A stretch of 64,000 bases of DNA, taken from assembly GCF_035920365.1 (NCBI RefSeq), contig NZ_CP109150.1, positions 372,001 to 436,000 on the forward strand. Reading direction: 5' to 3'. A program made the position numbers and the translations under genes. The stretch comes from Micromonospora sp. NBC_01740 (GTDB lineage: Bacteria > Actinomycetota > Actinomycetes > Mycobacteriales > Micromonosporaceae). Positions 47,379-55,235 of the stretch are shown here, one piece after another. A model generated the notes under the pieces. The model saw only the letters and a list, made by a program, of their open reading frames with translations. It did no database searches and was not told the origin of the DNA. Each line of letters opens with the position of its first letter. Position 1 is the stretch's first letter.

Positions 47379-48431
47379 ATGCGCCGAGCCACGCTGCCCC
47401 GTCCCGTCCTGCTGCCGGGCCTCACCAGACTCTGGCGGGACCGTCACACCCTCCAACTCGGCGTCGAGCCGGGCCGCGCCGTGCTGCTGGAGATCGCCGA
47501 CCCCCGGGCCGCCCGCCTGCTCGACCTGCTCGACGGCACCCGTAGCGAACGGCTGGTCCTGGCGCACGCCGTCGCCGCCGAGGTGGCCCCCGACGAGGCC
47601 CGCGCCCTGCTCGACGCGCTGCGGGCCGCGGGCCTGGTCGTACCCGCGCACACCCTGCTGCCGAAAGACCTGGCCGGCCCGCCCCGGGCCCGGCTCACCG
47701 CCGAGGCGGAGGCGCTCGCCCTGGCCTCGGCGCGGCTGCCCGGAACGCCCGCCCAGGTGCTGCGCCGGCGGCTGGCCGCCCGGGTGGTGGTCAGCGGCAC
47801 CGGCCGCCTCGGCGCCCCGGTCGCCCTGGCGCTGGCCCAGGCCGGGGTGGGGCACGTGCACCCGGACCTGGCCGGGCCGGTGCGGCCGGCGGACCTGGTC
47901 GGCACGGGCATCCCGGCCGCCGCGCTCGGCCATCCGCTCGCCCGGGCGGTACGCGACGCCGTCGAGCGGGCCGCCCCCGGCACGGGCACGGGCCCGCTCC
48001 GGCGGGGCCGGGTCGACCTGGTCGTCCAGCTCGGTACGGACCGACCGGCCGCCCTGCTCGCCGCCGGTCACGCCCAGCGCCGCCAGCCGCACCTGCTGCT
48101 CGGCCTCCGGGAGGGCGTGCCCGTGGTCGGCCCGCTCGTCCGCCCGCCCGCCGGCCCCTGCCTGAACTGCCTCGACCTGCACCGGGCGGACCGGGACCCG
48201 GACTGGCCGGCGCTGGCCGCCCAGCTCGCCACGGGCGCGGGCGAGCAGGCGTGTGCCACCGCGACCCTCCTGGCGGCCGGGGCGTACGCGGCGGCCGAGG
48301 CGCTGGCGCAGCTCGACGGGGGCACCCCGGAGACCCTGGGCTGCGCGGTGGAGATCACCGGGGCGGGGCGGTTCCGCCGCCGGATGTGGCCGCCGCACCC
48401 CTCCTGCGGATGTTCGCGACGGCGCCGGTGA
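47379..48431 (+). CDS. ThiF/MoeB-like adenylating-fold protein
   Basis: About 350 residues, the counterpart of Rv3196. The Rossmann-like loop VVVSGTGRLGAPVALALAQA (about 140-160) and the zinc cysteines PCLNCLDLHRADRD and PSCGCS resemble E1/ThiF proteins. The usual ATP-binding Arg/Asp signatures are weak, so catalysis is doubtful; a leader- or cofactor-binding role is possible. The N-terminal part (LTRLWRDRHTLQLG) looks like the peptide-binding element of TOMM-type ThiF proteins. The ATG at 47379 is chosen; GTG at 47349 is possible. Confidence 0.72.
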   Translation: MRRATLPRPVLLPGLTRLWRDRHTLQLGVEPGRAVLLEIADPRAARLLDLLDGTRSERLVLAHAVAAEVAPDEARALLDALRAAGLVVPAHTLLPKDLAGPPRARLTAEAEALALASARLPGTPAQVLRRRLAARVVVSGTGRLGAPVALALAQAGVGHVHPDLAGPVRPADLVGTGIPAAALGHPLARAVRDAVERAAPGTGTGPLRRGRVDLVVQLGTDRPAALLAAGHAQRRQPHLLLGLREGVPVVGPLVRPPAGPCLNCLDLHRADRDPDWPALAAQLATGAGEQACATATLLAAGAYAAAEALAQLDGGTPETLGCAVEITGAGRFRRRMWPPHPSCGCSRRRR

Positions 48432-48497
48432 CGCCCCCGAAGGCGGGGACGGGCACCCAGCCCGGCGGCAGAGCAGCCGCGGGCCCCCGGAGTCGGT

Positions 48498-48509
48498 AAC
48501 AATGGCCGG
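48498..48509 (+). promoter_or_regulatory. -10-like AACAAT for the ABC1 kinase gene
   Basis: AACAAT (48498-48503) ends 6 nt before the GTG at 48510. It is a weaker match than the other leaderless cases. Confidence 0.35.
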
Positions 48510-49877
48510 GTGACCGACATCCCGCGCCGGGCCGTGTCCCGGACCGCCAAGCTCGCCGCTCTGCCGCTCGGCTTCGCCGGTCGGACCGTCCTCGGCATGG
48601 GTAAGCGCGTCACGGGGCTCGCCTCCGACGTGATCTCCGCGGAGATCCAGCAACGCACCGCCGAGCAGCTCTTCAGCGTGTTGGGGCAGCTCAAGGGCGG
48701 TGCGATGAAGTTCGGGCAGGCGCTGTCGGTCTTCGAGGCCGCCCTGCCCGAGGAGATCGCCGCCCCCTACCGGCAGGCGCTGACCAAGCTCCAGGAGGCG
48801 GCGCCGCCGCTGCCGGCGGCCAGCGTGCACAAGGTGCTCGCCGAGCAGCTCGGCCCGGACTGGCGGGACCGGTTCGTGGAGTTCGACGACACCCCCGCCG
48901 CCGCGGCCAGCATCGGCCAGGTGCACCGGGCGGTGTGGCGGGAACCGGGCTACGGGCCGTCCGGCGCGCCGCAGACCCGCGACGTGGCTGTCAAGATCCA
49001 GTATCCGGGCGCCGGCGACGCCCTGCTCGCCGACCTCAAGCAGCTCTCCCGCCTCGGTGGGATGTTCCGGGCGATCCAGCCCGGGCTCGACGTCAAGCCG
49101 CTCCTGGCGGAGCTGCGGGAACGGATCACCGAGGAACTCGACTACGAGCTGGAGGCCGAGTCGCAGCGCGCCTTCGCCGCCGCGTACGCGGACGATCCGG
49201 AGATCCACATCCCGGCGGTGGTCTCGGCGTCGCCCCGGGTCCTGGTCACCGAGTGGGTCGAGGGCACCCCACTGGCGGAGATCATCCGCGAGGGCACGGA
49301 GGAGCAGCGCGACGAGGCCGGCCGGCTGATGGCCATCCTGCACCTGTCCGCGCCGCAGCGGGCCGGGCTGTTGCACGCCGATCCGCACCCGGGCAACTTC
49401 CGGCTGCTGGCGGACGGCCGGCTCGGCGTGATCGACTTCGGCGCGGTGGCCCGGATGCCGGAGGGCACGCCCGAGCCGATCGGCCGCATCGCCGCGCTGG
49501 CGCTGCGGGGCGACGCCGATGAGGTGGTCGCGGGCCTGCGCTCGGAGGGCTTCATCGGTTCCACCGAGGAGATCGACGCCGAGGCGGTACTCGACTTCCT
49601 CCGTCCGATGCTGGAGCCCATCGCCGCCGAGGAGTTCCGGTTCACCCGGGCCTGGCTGCGCACGGAGGCGACCCGGTTGGCCAGCCCCCGCTCCCCCGCG
49701 TACCAGTTGAGCCGGCAGCTCAACCTGCCGCCGTCGTACCTGCTCATCCACCGGGTGACGCTCGGCTCGATCGGCGTGCTCTGCCAACTGGAGGCGAAGG
49801 CGCCCTACCGGGGCATCCTGGAGCGCTGGCTGCCCGGCTTCGCCCCGTCGGCCGGCCAGCCCTCGGCGGGCGGCTGA
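48510..49877 (+). CDS. ABC1/UbiB-family atypical kinase
   Basis: A 455-residue ADCK/UbiB-like protein kinase fold (Rv3197 counterpart). The hallmark K-x-G-Q appears as GGAMKFGQALS, followed by AAASIGQVHRA (the A-rich loop), VAVKIQYPG (Lys), the catalytic LLHADPHPGNF and metal VIDFGAVARMP. Members act as ATPases in quinone or lipid metabolism; in mycobacteria the gene neighbours whiB7 and has been linked to macrolide tolerance. It is convergent with the whiB7 group across a 20-bp hairpin. Confidence 0.9.
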   Translation: MTDIPRRAVSRTAKLAALPLGFAGRTVLGMGKRVTGLASDVISAEIQQRTAEQLFSVLGQLKGGAMKFGQALSVFEAALPEEIAAPYRQALTKLQEAAPPLPAASVHKVLAEQLGPDWRDRFVEFDDTPAAAASIGQVHRAVWREPGYGPSGAPQTRDVAVKIQYPGAGDALLADLKQLSRLGGMFRAIQPGLDVKPLLAELRERITEELDYELEAESQRAFAAAYADDPEIHIPAVVSASPRVLVTEWVEGTPLAEIIREGTEEQRDEAGRLMAILHLSAPQRAGLLHADPHPGNFRLLADGRLGVIDFGAVARMPEGTPEPIGRIAALALRGDADEVVAGLRSEGFIGSTEEIDAEAVLDFLRPMLEPIAAEEFRFTRAWLRTEATRLASPRSPAYQLSRQLNLPPSYLLIHRVTLGSIGVLCQLEAKAPYRGILERWLPGFAPSAGQPSAGG

Positions 49878-49960
49878 ACGACGGCCGCGCAACCGGACGC
49901 GGCGCGCGGCGCGAAGAAGACGGCGCAGCGCGCGGAAGACGACACGGGGCGGGGGAACGC

Positions 49961-50001
49961 GACGAGGGGCGGTGGCCGGATTCCGGCCACCGCCCCTCGT
50001 C
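49961..50001. terminator. 20-bp perfect hairpin between ABC1 and the whiB7 operon
   Basis: Perfect 20-bp arms beginning GACGAGGGGCGG and ending CCGCCCCTCGTC around a single T, between convergent transcripts. Confidence 0.82.
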
Positions 50002-50014
50002 TATCGGTGGGGTA

Positions 50015-50254
50015 CTAGAGAACGCCCAGGTCGCGCGCCGCTCGGTTGCGGCTGTTCATGGCGACGGTACGGGCGGAAAGGGTTGCCTCAGTGCTCGTGG
50101 TGGTACGACCGGCCTGAGGCCGGCGCATTCGAGCCCGGGACAACGCTTCGTGAAGTAGTTGCATCTCGGCGACTCCGTCAAGAACGTTCAGCATGGTGGT
50201 CAGCTCTCTCGTCGCCGGCGTGACACCGGCGTGGGTGGGTTGGATCGGGTGCAT
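50015..50254 (-). CDS. Small protein coupled to whiB7, function unknown
   Basis: A 79-residue ORF starting MHPIQPTHAGVTPATREL. It is helical and Arg-rich, with MLNVLDGVAEMQLLHEALSR, and ends RNRAARDLGVL. Its ATG lies 1 nt after the whiB7 stop (TGACATG), so translation is probably coupled and it would rise with WhiB7 under antibiotic stress. I do not recognise the family. An in-frame ATG at residue 21 is a possible shorter start. Confidence 0.6.
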   Translation of the reverse strand: MHPIQPTHAGVTPATRELTTMLNVLDGVAEMQLLHEALSRARMRRPQAGRTTTSTEATLSARTVAMNSRNRAARDLGVL

Positions 50255-50255
50255 G

Positions 50256-50621
50256 TCAGGCCGCCAGCCGGACCGTGGTGCGCGACTCGGACAGCCCACT
50301 GGCCGCCAGTCGTGCCTCGGCCTCGACCCGGAGCGCCGCGTCGCGGGCGAGGTCCTCCTTGCGCGGACGGCCACGGGGCCGCTTGCGCGGGACGACCGCG
50401 CCACGCTCGAAGATCTCGCCGCCCCAGACGCCCCAGGGCTCGGCCCGCTCCACCGCCCCGGCCAGGCACTCGACGCGCAGCGGGCAGTCCCCGCAGAGCG
50501 ACTTGGCCAGCTCGAGCTCGGCGGGCGAGTCGGAGAACCACAGGTCGGGGTCGAACTTCCGGCAGGGCAGGTTCGCCTCCACCTCGACGCTCACGTCGAG
50601 TGGGGCCAACGCCAGACTCAT
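50256..50621 (-). CDS. whiB7: WhiB7/WblC antibiotic-resistance regulator
   Basis: A 121-residue WhiB protein. Cluster ligands are Cys20, Cys43, Cys46 and Cys52. It has the WhiB7-specific E-P-W-G-V-W-G-G-E turn (61-69) and the AT-hook R-P-R-G-R-P-R-K (81-88) that binds AT-rich DNA upstream of -35 boxes. In mycobacteria and Streptomyces it activates intrinsic resistance genes when ribosomes are inhibited and activates itself. GAGAGAGGTGAC precedes the ATG. A long leader with an ORF and a U-tract terminator (50684-50731) lies upstream. Confidence 0.95.
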   Translation of the reverse strand: MSLALAPLDVSVEVEANLPCRKFDPDLWFSDSPAELELAKSLCGDCPLRVECLAGAVERAEPWGVWGGEIFERGAVVPRKRPRGRPRKEDLARDAALRVEAEARLAASGLSESRTTVRLAA

Positions 50622-50683
50622 CGCCCGGTCACCTCTCTCTCACTTCGATCTCGTGGATCGCATTTCCGACGTACTTGGCGGGC

Positions 50684-50771
50684 AAAAAACTGAGGCCGCG
50701 GATCCCGGTAGCGGGTTCCGCGGCCTCGAGGTGAGCCGGTGTCTGAGAATCAGACCGGTCTACCTCGAGGT
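50684..50771 (-). promoter_or_regulatory. whiB7 attenuator: terminator and competing anti-terminator
   Basis: Terminator: 11-bp stem GAGGCCGCGGA / TCCGCGGCCTC (50692-50727) with an inner CCCG/CGGG helix, then A-G-TTTTTT, the only classical U-tract terminator I see in the window. Competitor: CCTCGAGG at 50763-50770 can pair with CCTCGAGG at 50724-50731, which includes the first four bases of the terminator stem, enclosing a hairpin that contains the leader-ORF stop codon. The two folds exclude each other. Confidence 0.7.
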
Positions 50772-51007
50772 GGAACTCCGCGGGCGCCCATGTAACGCTT
50801 GACAGCATCGACGCCCTTGCCCGTGAAGCCACTGGTCCCCTGGTTTCCGTTTGGCGCGGTGGCGAGAATCAGCTCGGCCTGAGCCTCGACACGGTGCACC
50901 TGGGAAACCGACGGTCGCGCAGTGGCGAGGGCCACCCGGACAGCCGACAACGGAGCGACGACAGCGGGCAGCGCCGCCGGACGCTCGTTGATGTAGACGA
51001 TCTCCAT
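50750..51007 (-). CDS. Leader ORF (85 codons) in the whiB7 5' region
   Basis: An ORF starting MEIVYINERPAALPAVVAPL with GAGGAGGTGG before its ATG. It ends RGRPV and stops 23 nt before the terminator stem. The sequence is Val/Ala-rich with no recognised domain. Its position between the promoter and the attenuator suggests it is the translated sensor of whiB7 control, longer than the short uORFs described in mycobacteria. It could also be an independent small protein. Confidence 0.55.
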   Translation of the reverse strand: MEIVYINERPAALPAVVAPLSAVRVALATARPSVSQVHRVEAQAELILATAPNGNQGTSGFTGKGVDAVKRYMGARGVPPRGRPV

Positions 51008-51098
51008 CGGGACCACCTCCTCTGACGTTCACTCGTGCCGATACGGTCTCTACCCCTCGTGAGCAGCCCGAATGGCGCCGCTCGCGAGGTGTGTCATG

Positions 51099-51138
51099 AG
51101 GCTATTCCTCGCCACGGGGCGAGGGCAAACGAATTTAC
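51099..51138 (-). promoter_or_regulatory. Candidate autoregulated whiB7 promoter
   Basis: On the minus strand TTGCCC (51123-51128) and TAGCCT (51099-51104) are 18 bp apart. AT-rich GTAAATTCGTTT lies directly upstream of the -35, as WhiB7 targets require for the AT-hook. Predicted start near 51092 gives a leader of about 470 nt. The promoter overlaps the last codons of uvrD2. Confidence 0.5.
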
Positions 51139-53297
51139 GGCGAGATTTCGAAAGTTTTCTCCGGGCAGACGTCGTCGACCGCCGCGCCCGCCACCAGCGC
51201 CAGGACCGCCTCCCCGTAGAGGCCGAGTTTCCGGGGCCCGATGCCGGCGATGGCGATCAGTTCCTCCGCCCGGCCGGGCCGCCGCTCCGCGAGCGCGACC
51301 AGAGTGGCGTCGGTGAAGACCACATAGGCCGGTACCCGCTGCCCGCCGGCCACCCGCTGGCGCCACTCGTGCAGCCGTTCGTGCAGCTCCTCGTCGATGT
51401 CCGAGGGGCAGGTGGGGCAGCGGCCGAGCTTGCGGTCCGGCCCCGCGAGCAGGGTGGCGCCGCAGATCCGGCAGGAGACGATCTGGGTCCGGCGGCGCTC
51501 GGGCCGACGCGCCGCCGGAGCGGCCCCGGCCCGCTCCGTCCCGCCCGAGCGGTCGAGCTGCGGCAGGAACCGCGAGGGCCGCCGGGCCCGCCCGCCCGGC
51601 GAGCGGGCCGAGGCGTACGACAGCCAGAGCCACTCGCGCGCCCGGGTGACGCCGACGTAGAGCAACCGGCGTTCCTCCTCGACCTGTTCGACGGTCTTGG
51701 CGTACGTGGTGGGCAGGGTGCCCTCGGAGAGGCCGACCAGGAAGACCGCGTCCCACTCCAGGCCCTTGGCGGAGTGCAGCGAGGCCAGGGTCACCCCGTC
51801 GACCGTCGGCACGTGCTGTGCGGCGGCGCGACGGGCCAGCTCGTCGTTGAAGTCGGCCAGGGTGACGGGGCGCTCGACCGAGGCGGCGGGCCCGATCGGC
51901 ACCACCTCCGGGGTGGCGGCGTACTCCTCGGCGAGTTGCACCAGCGCGGCGAGCGCCTCCCACCGCTCGCGGGCGGCGCCACCGGCCGGGGCGGCGTCGG
52001 GGGCCCAGCCGACCGCGGTGAGCGCCTCCACCACGGCGGCGGGCAGCGGGGTCTCCCCGGGGATCGACCGGGTGGCGGCCCGCAGGGCGACCATCGCCTG
52101 CCGCACCTCGGCCCGCTCGAAGAACCGCTCCGCCCCCTGCACCACGTACGGCACCTGCGCCTCGGTCAGCGCCTTCTCGTACGCCTCGGACTGCGCGTTG
52201 GTCCGGAACAGCACGGCGATCTCCTTCGCCGGGGTGCCGGCGTCGACCAGGGCGCGGCAGCGGGCAGCCACCGCGTTGGCCTCGGCCGGCTCGTCGGTGA
52301 AGATCCGCAGCTCCGGTTCGGGGCCGGGCGGGCGCTGGCCGACCAGCTCCAGGCGCAGCCGGGCCTCGGTGCCCCGCGCCTGGGAGATGACCGCGTTGGC
52401 CAGCCCGACGACCTGCGGGGTGGAGCGGTAGTCGCGGACCAGCCGGACCACCGTCGCGCCCCGGTACCGGCGCGGGAAGTCGACCAGGTACGACGAGGTG
52501 GCCCCGGTGAACGAGTAGATCGTCTGGCTGGCGTCGCCGACCACGGTCAGGTCGTCCCGCCCGCCCAGCCACGCCTGGAGCAGCCGCTGCTGGAGGGGGT
52601 TGACGTCCTGGTACTCGTCGACGACGAAGTGCCGGTACTGGGCGCGGACCTGCTCGGCGACGTCCCGGTGCTCCTCGATGCCCCAGACCGCGGCGCGCAG
52701 CATGTCCTCGAAGTCGATCACCCCGTTGGACCGCTTGAGCCGCTCGTACGCCGCGAAGACCTCGGCGACGCGGGCCGGCTCGTGCGGGGTGTCCCGCATC
52801 GCCTTCGCCGCCGCGACGACGTATTCCCCCGGTTCCACCAGCGACGACTTCGCCCACTCGATCTCGCCGGCGAGGTCCCGGGCGGCCGCCCGGTCGGTAC
52901 GCAGGCCGGCCTTGGCCGCGGCGAGGGTGACCAGCCGGACCTTGCTGTCCAGCAGCTCGGGCATGGCCCGCCCCTGGAGCAGCCGGGGCGCGAAGTAGCG
53001 CACCTGGCGCAGCGCCGCCGCGTGGAAGGTGCGCGCCTGGACGCCACCCACCCCGAGCGCGGTGAGCCGGGCGCGCATCTCGGCGGCGGCGCGGGCCGTG
53101 AAGGTCACCGCGAGCACGTGCCGGGCGGAGATCTCCCCGGAGAGCGCCCGGTGGGCGATCCGGGAGGTGACCGCGCGGGTCTTGCCGGTGCCGGCGCCGG
53201 CCAGGATGCAGACGGGGCCGGCGGGGGCGGTCACCGCCGAGCGCTGCTCGGGGTCGAGCCCGGCGAGCACGCGTTCGGATGCTGAGTGAACCACCAC
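51135..53297 (-). CDS. uvrD2: ATP-dependent DNA helicase UvrD2 with HRDC domain
   Basis: A 720-residue superfamily 1A helicase: Walker A ILAGAGTGKTRAV (about 31-43), HFVVDEYQDVNPLQQ (motif II), VVGDASQTIYSFTGA (III), VVRLVRDYRSTPQVV (IV), VTLASLHSAKGLEWDAVFLV (V) and RLLYVGVTRARE (VI). A four-cysteine zinc element (SCRICG ... RCPTC) and a C-terminal HRDC domain (LIAIAGIGPRKLG) match mycobacterial UvrD2. It acts in repair and recombination. The GTG at 53297 has no clear Shine-Dalgarno. Confidence 0.95.
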   Translation of the reverse strand: MVVHSASERVLAGLDPEQRSAVTAPAGPVCILAGAGTGKTRAVTSRIAHRALSGEISARHVLAVTFTARAAAEMRARLTALGVGGVQARTFHAAALRQVRYFAPRLLQGRAMPELLDSKVRLVTLAAAKAGLRTDRAAARDLAGEIEWAKSSLVEPGEYVVAAAKAMRDTPHEPARVAEVFAAYERLKRSNGVIDFEDMLRAAVWGIEEHRDVAEQVRAQYRHFVVDEYQDVNPLQQRLLQAWLGGRDDLTVVGDASQTIYSFTGATSSYLVDFPRRYRGATVVRLVRDYRSTPQVVGLANAVISQARGTEARLRLELVGQRPPGPEPELRIFTDEPAEANAVAARCRALVDAGTPAKEIAVLFRTNAQSEAYEKALTEAQVPYVVQGAERFFERAEVRQAMVALRAATRSIPGETPLPAAVVEALTAVGWAPDAAPAGGAARERWEALAALVQLAEEYAATPEVVPIGPAASVERPVTLADFNDELARRAAAQHVPTVDGVTLASLHSAKGLEWDAVFLVGLSEGTLPTTYAKTVEQVEEERRLLYVGVTRAREWLWLSYASARSPGGRARRPSRFLPQLDRSGGTERAGAAPAARRPERRRTQIVSCRICGATLLAGPDRKLGRCPTCPSDIDEELHERLHEWRQRVAGGQRVPAYVVFTDATLVALAERRPGRAEELIAIAGIGPRKLGLYGEAVLALVAGAAVDDVCPEKTFEISP

Positions 53298-53302
53298 AGC
53301 GA

Positions 53303-53330
53303 GGAATTGTCTCAGCTCCGCCAGACGTTG
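53303..53330 (+). promoter_or_regulatory. SigR-type promoter of mycoredoxin
   Basis: GGAAT (53303-53307), a 19-bp spacer and GTTG (53327-53330), the same layout as the promoter before sigR. Predicted start near 53337, about 50 nt before the mrx1 ATG. Confidence 0.7.
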
Positions 53331-53389
53331 CAGCGGTTAGCCTGGGCTTGATCGGCAAGCCGCCACGCGGACCGTTGGAGGATCTGACC

Positions 53390-53632
53390 ATGCTGACGAT
53401 GTACTCGACCCCCTGGTGCGGCTACTGCCACCGGCTGAAGTCGCAGCTCGACCGGGAGGGCATCGGCTACGAGGTGGTCGACATCGAGCAGGACGCGAAG
53501 GCCGCGGAGTTCGTGATGAGCGTCAACGGCGGCAACCAGACCGTCCCGACGCTGCGTTTCGCCGACGGCAGCGCCCTGACCAACCCCTCGATCATCCAGG
53601 TCAAGCAGCACCTGGCCACGATCGACGCCTGA
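53390..53632 (+). CDS. mrx1: Mycoredoxin (glutaredoxin-like, CxxC)
   Basis: An 80-residue glutaredoxin-fold protein starting MLTMYSTPWCGYCHRLKSQL. The active site C-G-Y-C (10-13) matches mycoredoxin-1, which reduces mycothiolated proteins with mycothiol. NGGNQTVPTLRFADGS holds the cis-Pro element. TTGGAGGATC precedes the ATG. The SigR-type promoter upstream puts it in the thiol-stress regulon. It is adjacent to uvrD2, as in mycobacteria. Confidence 0.94.
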   Translation: MLTMYSTPWCGYCHRLKSQLDREGIGYEVVDIEQDAKAAEFVMSVNGGNQTVPTLRFADGSALTNPSIIQVKQHLATIDA

Positions 53633-53648
53633 CCGGACGCAGCACCGC

Positions 53649-53684
53649 CGACGAGCGGCCGCCCACCCGGGCGGCCGCTCGTCG
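53649..53684. terminator. Terminator between mrx1 and the MFS gene
   Basis: Perfect 16-bp arms CGACGAGCGGCCGCCC / GGGCGGCCGCTCGTCG with a 4-nt loop, between convergent genes. Confidence 0.82.
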
Positions 53685-53716
53685 CGTACCACGGGGGGTC
53701 CTGACGACGCGGCGGC

Positions 53717-55009
53717 TCAGCGCGCCGGGCCCGGTGGGGTCGTGCCGACCACCTCCTGGCTCGCGGCGGCCGGGTCGACGGCGGCGGCCCCTTCGGCAGG
53801 CCGGCGGGGGGCGGGGATCCGGACGGGTGGCGGTGGGCTGAGCGTGCGGCCGTGCCAGAGGTAGCCGCCGGCGAGCAGGGTGGCCACCCCGATCAGGGCG
53901 AACAGGACGCGGTAGTCCAGCACCCCTACGAGCAGCGCCCCCGCGCCGATCGAGAGCGCCTGCGGGCCGCTGACCACGGCCTCCGAGGCCGCGGCGACCC
54001 GGCCGAGCAGCGCTTGCGGGGTACGCCGTTGGATCAGCGTGTGCAGCCCGACCATCGTCAGCGGCAGCGACACCCCGGCCAGCAGTACCGCGACGAAGCC
54101 GAGCCAGAGGTTCGGGTACACCAGCGCCAGCGAGGCCGGCCCGAAGAACGCCACCCCGGCGGCGAGCGTGCCCACCTCGCCGGCGCGGCGCACCACGGCC
54201 GGGGAGAGCAGCCCGCCGACCAGTCCGCCGATGCCCTGCACGGTGACCAGCACGCCGACGAACGCGGCGTCCCGGCGCAGCCCCTGGTCGACGTACGCGA
54301 AGATCAACGACTCGCTGAAGCCCATCGCCAGCGATCCCAGCCCGTAGCCGAGCAGCGCCCGGCGCAGCGCCGGCTCCCCGGCCAGGTGACGCAGCCCGGC
54401 GCTCACCTCGGCCGGCCAGCGCAGCCCGGGCCCGGCGGGCGGCGTCTCCGTCGTGCGGAGCAGGCCCACCACGACGGCCGCCGACAGGAAGCCGACCATC
54501 CCGATCACGGCCAGCATCCAACCGCCGACGGCGGCGTAGAGCCCGGCGCCGGCCAGCGGGCCGACCAGCCGCAGCCCCTGGCGTACGGTCTGGAGCACGC
54601 CGTTGGCCTCGGCCAGCAGTTCCACCGGCACGAGCTGGCGGATCAGGCCGCTGAGCACCGCGCTGAGGGTGATGTACGACAGGCCGTAGAGGGCCGCCAC
54701 CACGTAGATGATCCACACGTCGGTCCGGTCCCGCACCACGAGGAGCGGGGTGAGCAGCACGGCCGTCACCAGGTTCGCCGCCACGAAGAACGGGCGCCGG
54801 GGGTAGCGGTCGACGATCCACCCCACCAGTGGGGCCAGGGTCATCGGGGCGATGACCGCGAAGATGGTGGCGCCGGCCAGCCCGTCCGACCCGGTCAGGT
54901 CCTTCACCCAGATGGCGAGGGCCAGCAACAGGATCGACTCGGCGGCCATGCTGGCGAGCAGGCCGCCGAAGAGCAGGCGGAAATCCGGGCGGCGCAGGAC
55001 GGTGCGCAT
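53717..55009 (-). CDS. MFS transporter
   Basis: A 430-residue major facilitator protein with about 12 helices. It begins MRTVLRRPDFRLLFGGLLAS, common for actinobacterial drug-efflux-like MFS proteins. The motif-A-like loop between helices 2 and 3 is GWIVDRYPRRPFF. The substrate is unknown. The C-terminal tail of about 40 residues is Pro/Ala-rich and soluble. GGAGGG precedes the ATG at 55009. It is divergent from the XRE regulator gene, which may control it. Confidence 0.85.
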   Translation of the reverse strand: MRTVLRRPDFRLLFGGLLASMAAESILLLALAIWVKDLTGSDGLAGATIFAVIAPMTLAPLVGWIVDRYPRRPFFVAANLVTAVLLTPLLVVRDRTDVWIIYVVAALYGLSYITLSAVLSGLIRQLVPVELLAEANGVLQTVRQGLRLVGPLAGAGLYAAVGGWMLAVIGMVGFLSAAVVVGLLRTTETPPAGPGLRWPAEVSAGLRHLAGEPALRRALLGYGLGSLAMGFSESLIFAYVDQGLRRDAAFVGVLVTVQGIGGLVGGLLSPAVVRRAGEVGTLAAGVAFFGPASLALVYPNLWLGFVAVLLAGVSLPLTMVGLHTLIQRRTPQALLGRVAAASEAVVSGPQALSIGAGALLVGVLDYRVLFALIGVATLLAGGYLWHGRTLSPPPPVRIPAPRRPAEGAAAVDPAAASQEVVGTTPPGPAR

Positions 55010-55165
55010 GGGGTCCCTCCGGCGGGGGTGGTGCGCGGCGTGGCGCGGTCTGGGGTGGCACGGTCGGGCCGACGGCGTCGTACCGGACGCCGTGCCCTTC
55101 CACGGTCCTCTTTTCTGCGAGACACGCCCCCACCGGGACCTCCGGCGGGAGGCGCGCCGTCCATA

Positions 55166-55194
55166 CTGACCGTGGGGGGCGAATTTCATACAGT
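55166..55194 (+). promoter_or_regulatory. Promoter of the XRE regulator gene
   Basis: CTGACC (55166-55171), a 17-bp spacer and TACAGT (55189-55194), predicting a start near 55201. Confidence 0.5.
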
Positions 55195-55235
55195 TACCGT
55201 CGCGTCTGCGGCGGTCCACGGGAAAAGAGGACGTC

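Noticed and set aside
46818..49892. A 1,024-codon minus-strand frame opposite the ThiF-like and ABC1 genes
   Set aside because: Its composition (Gly/Arg/Gln/His repeats) is typical of antisense shadows. The plus-strand genes have clear family motifs.
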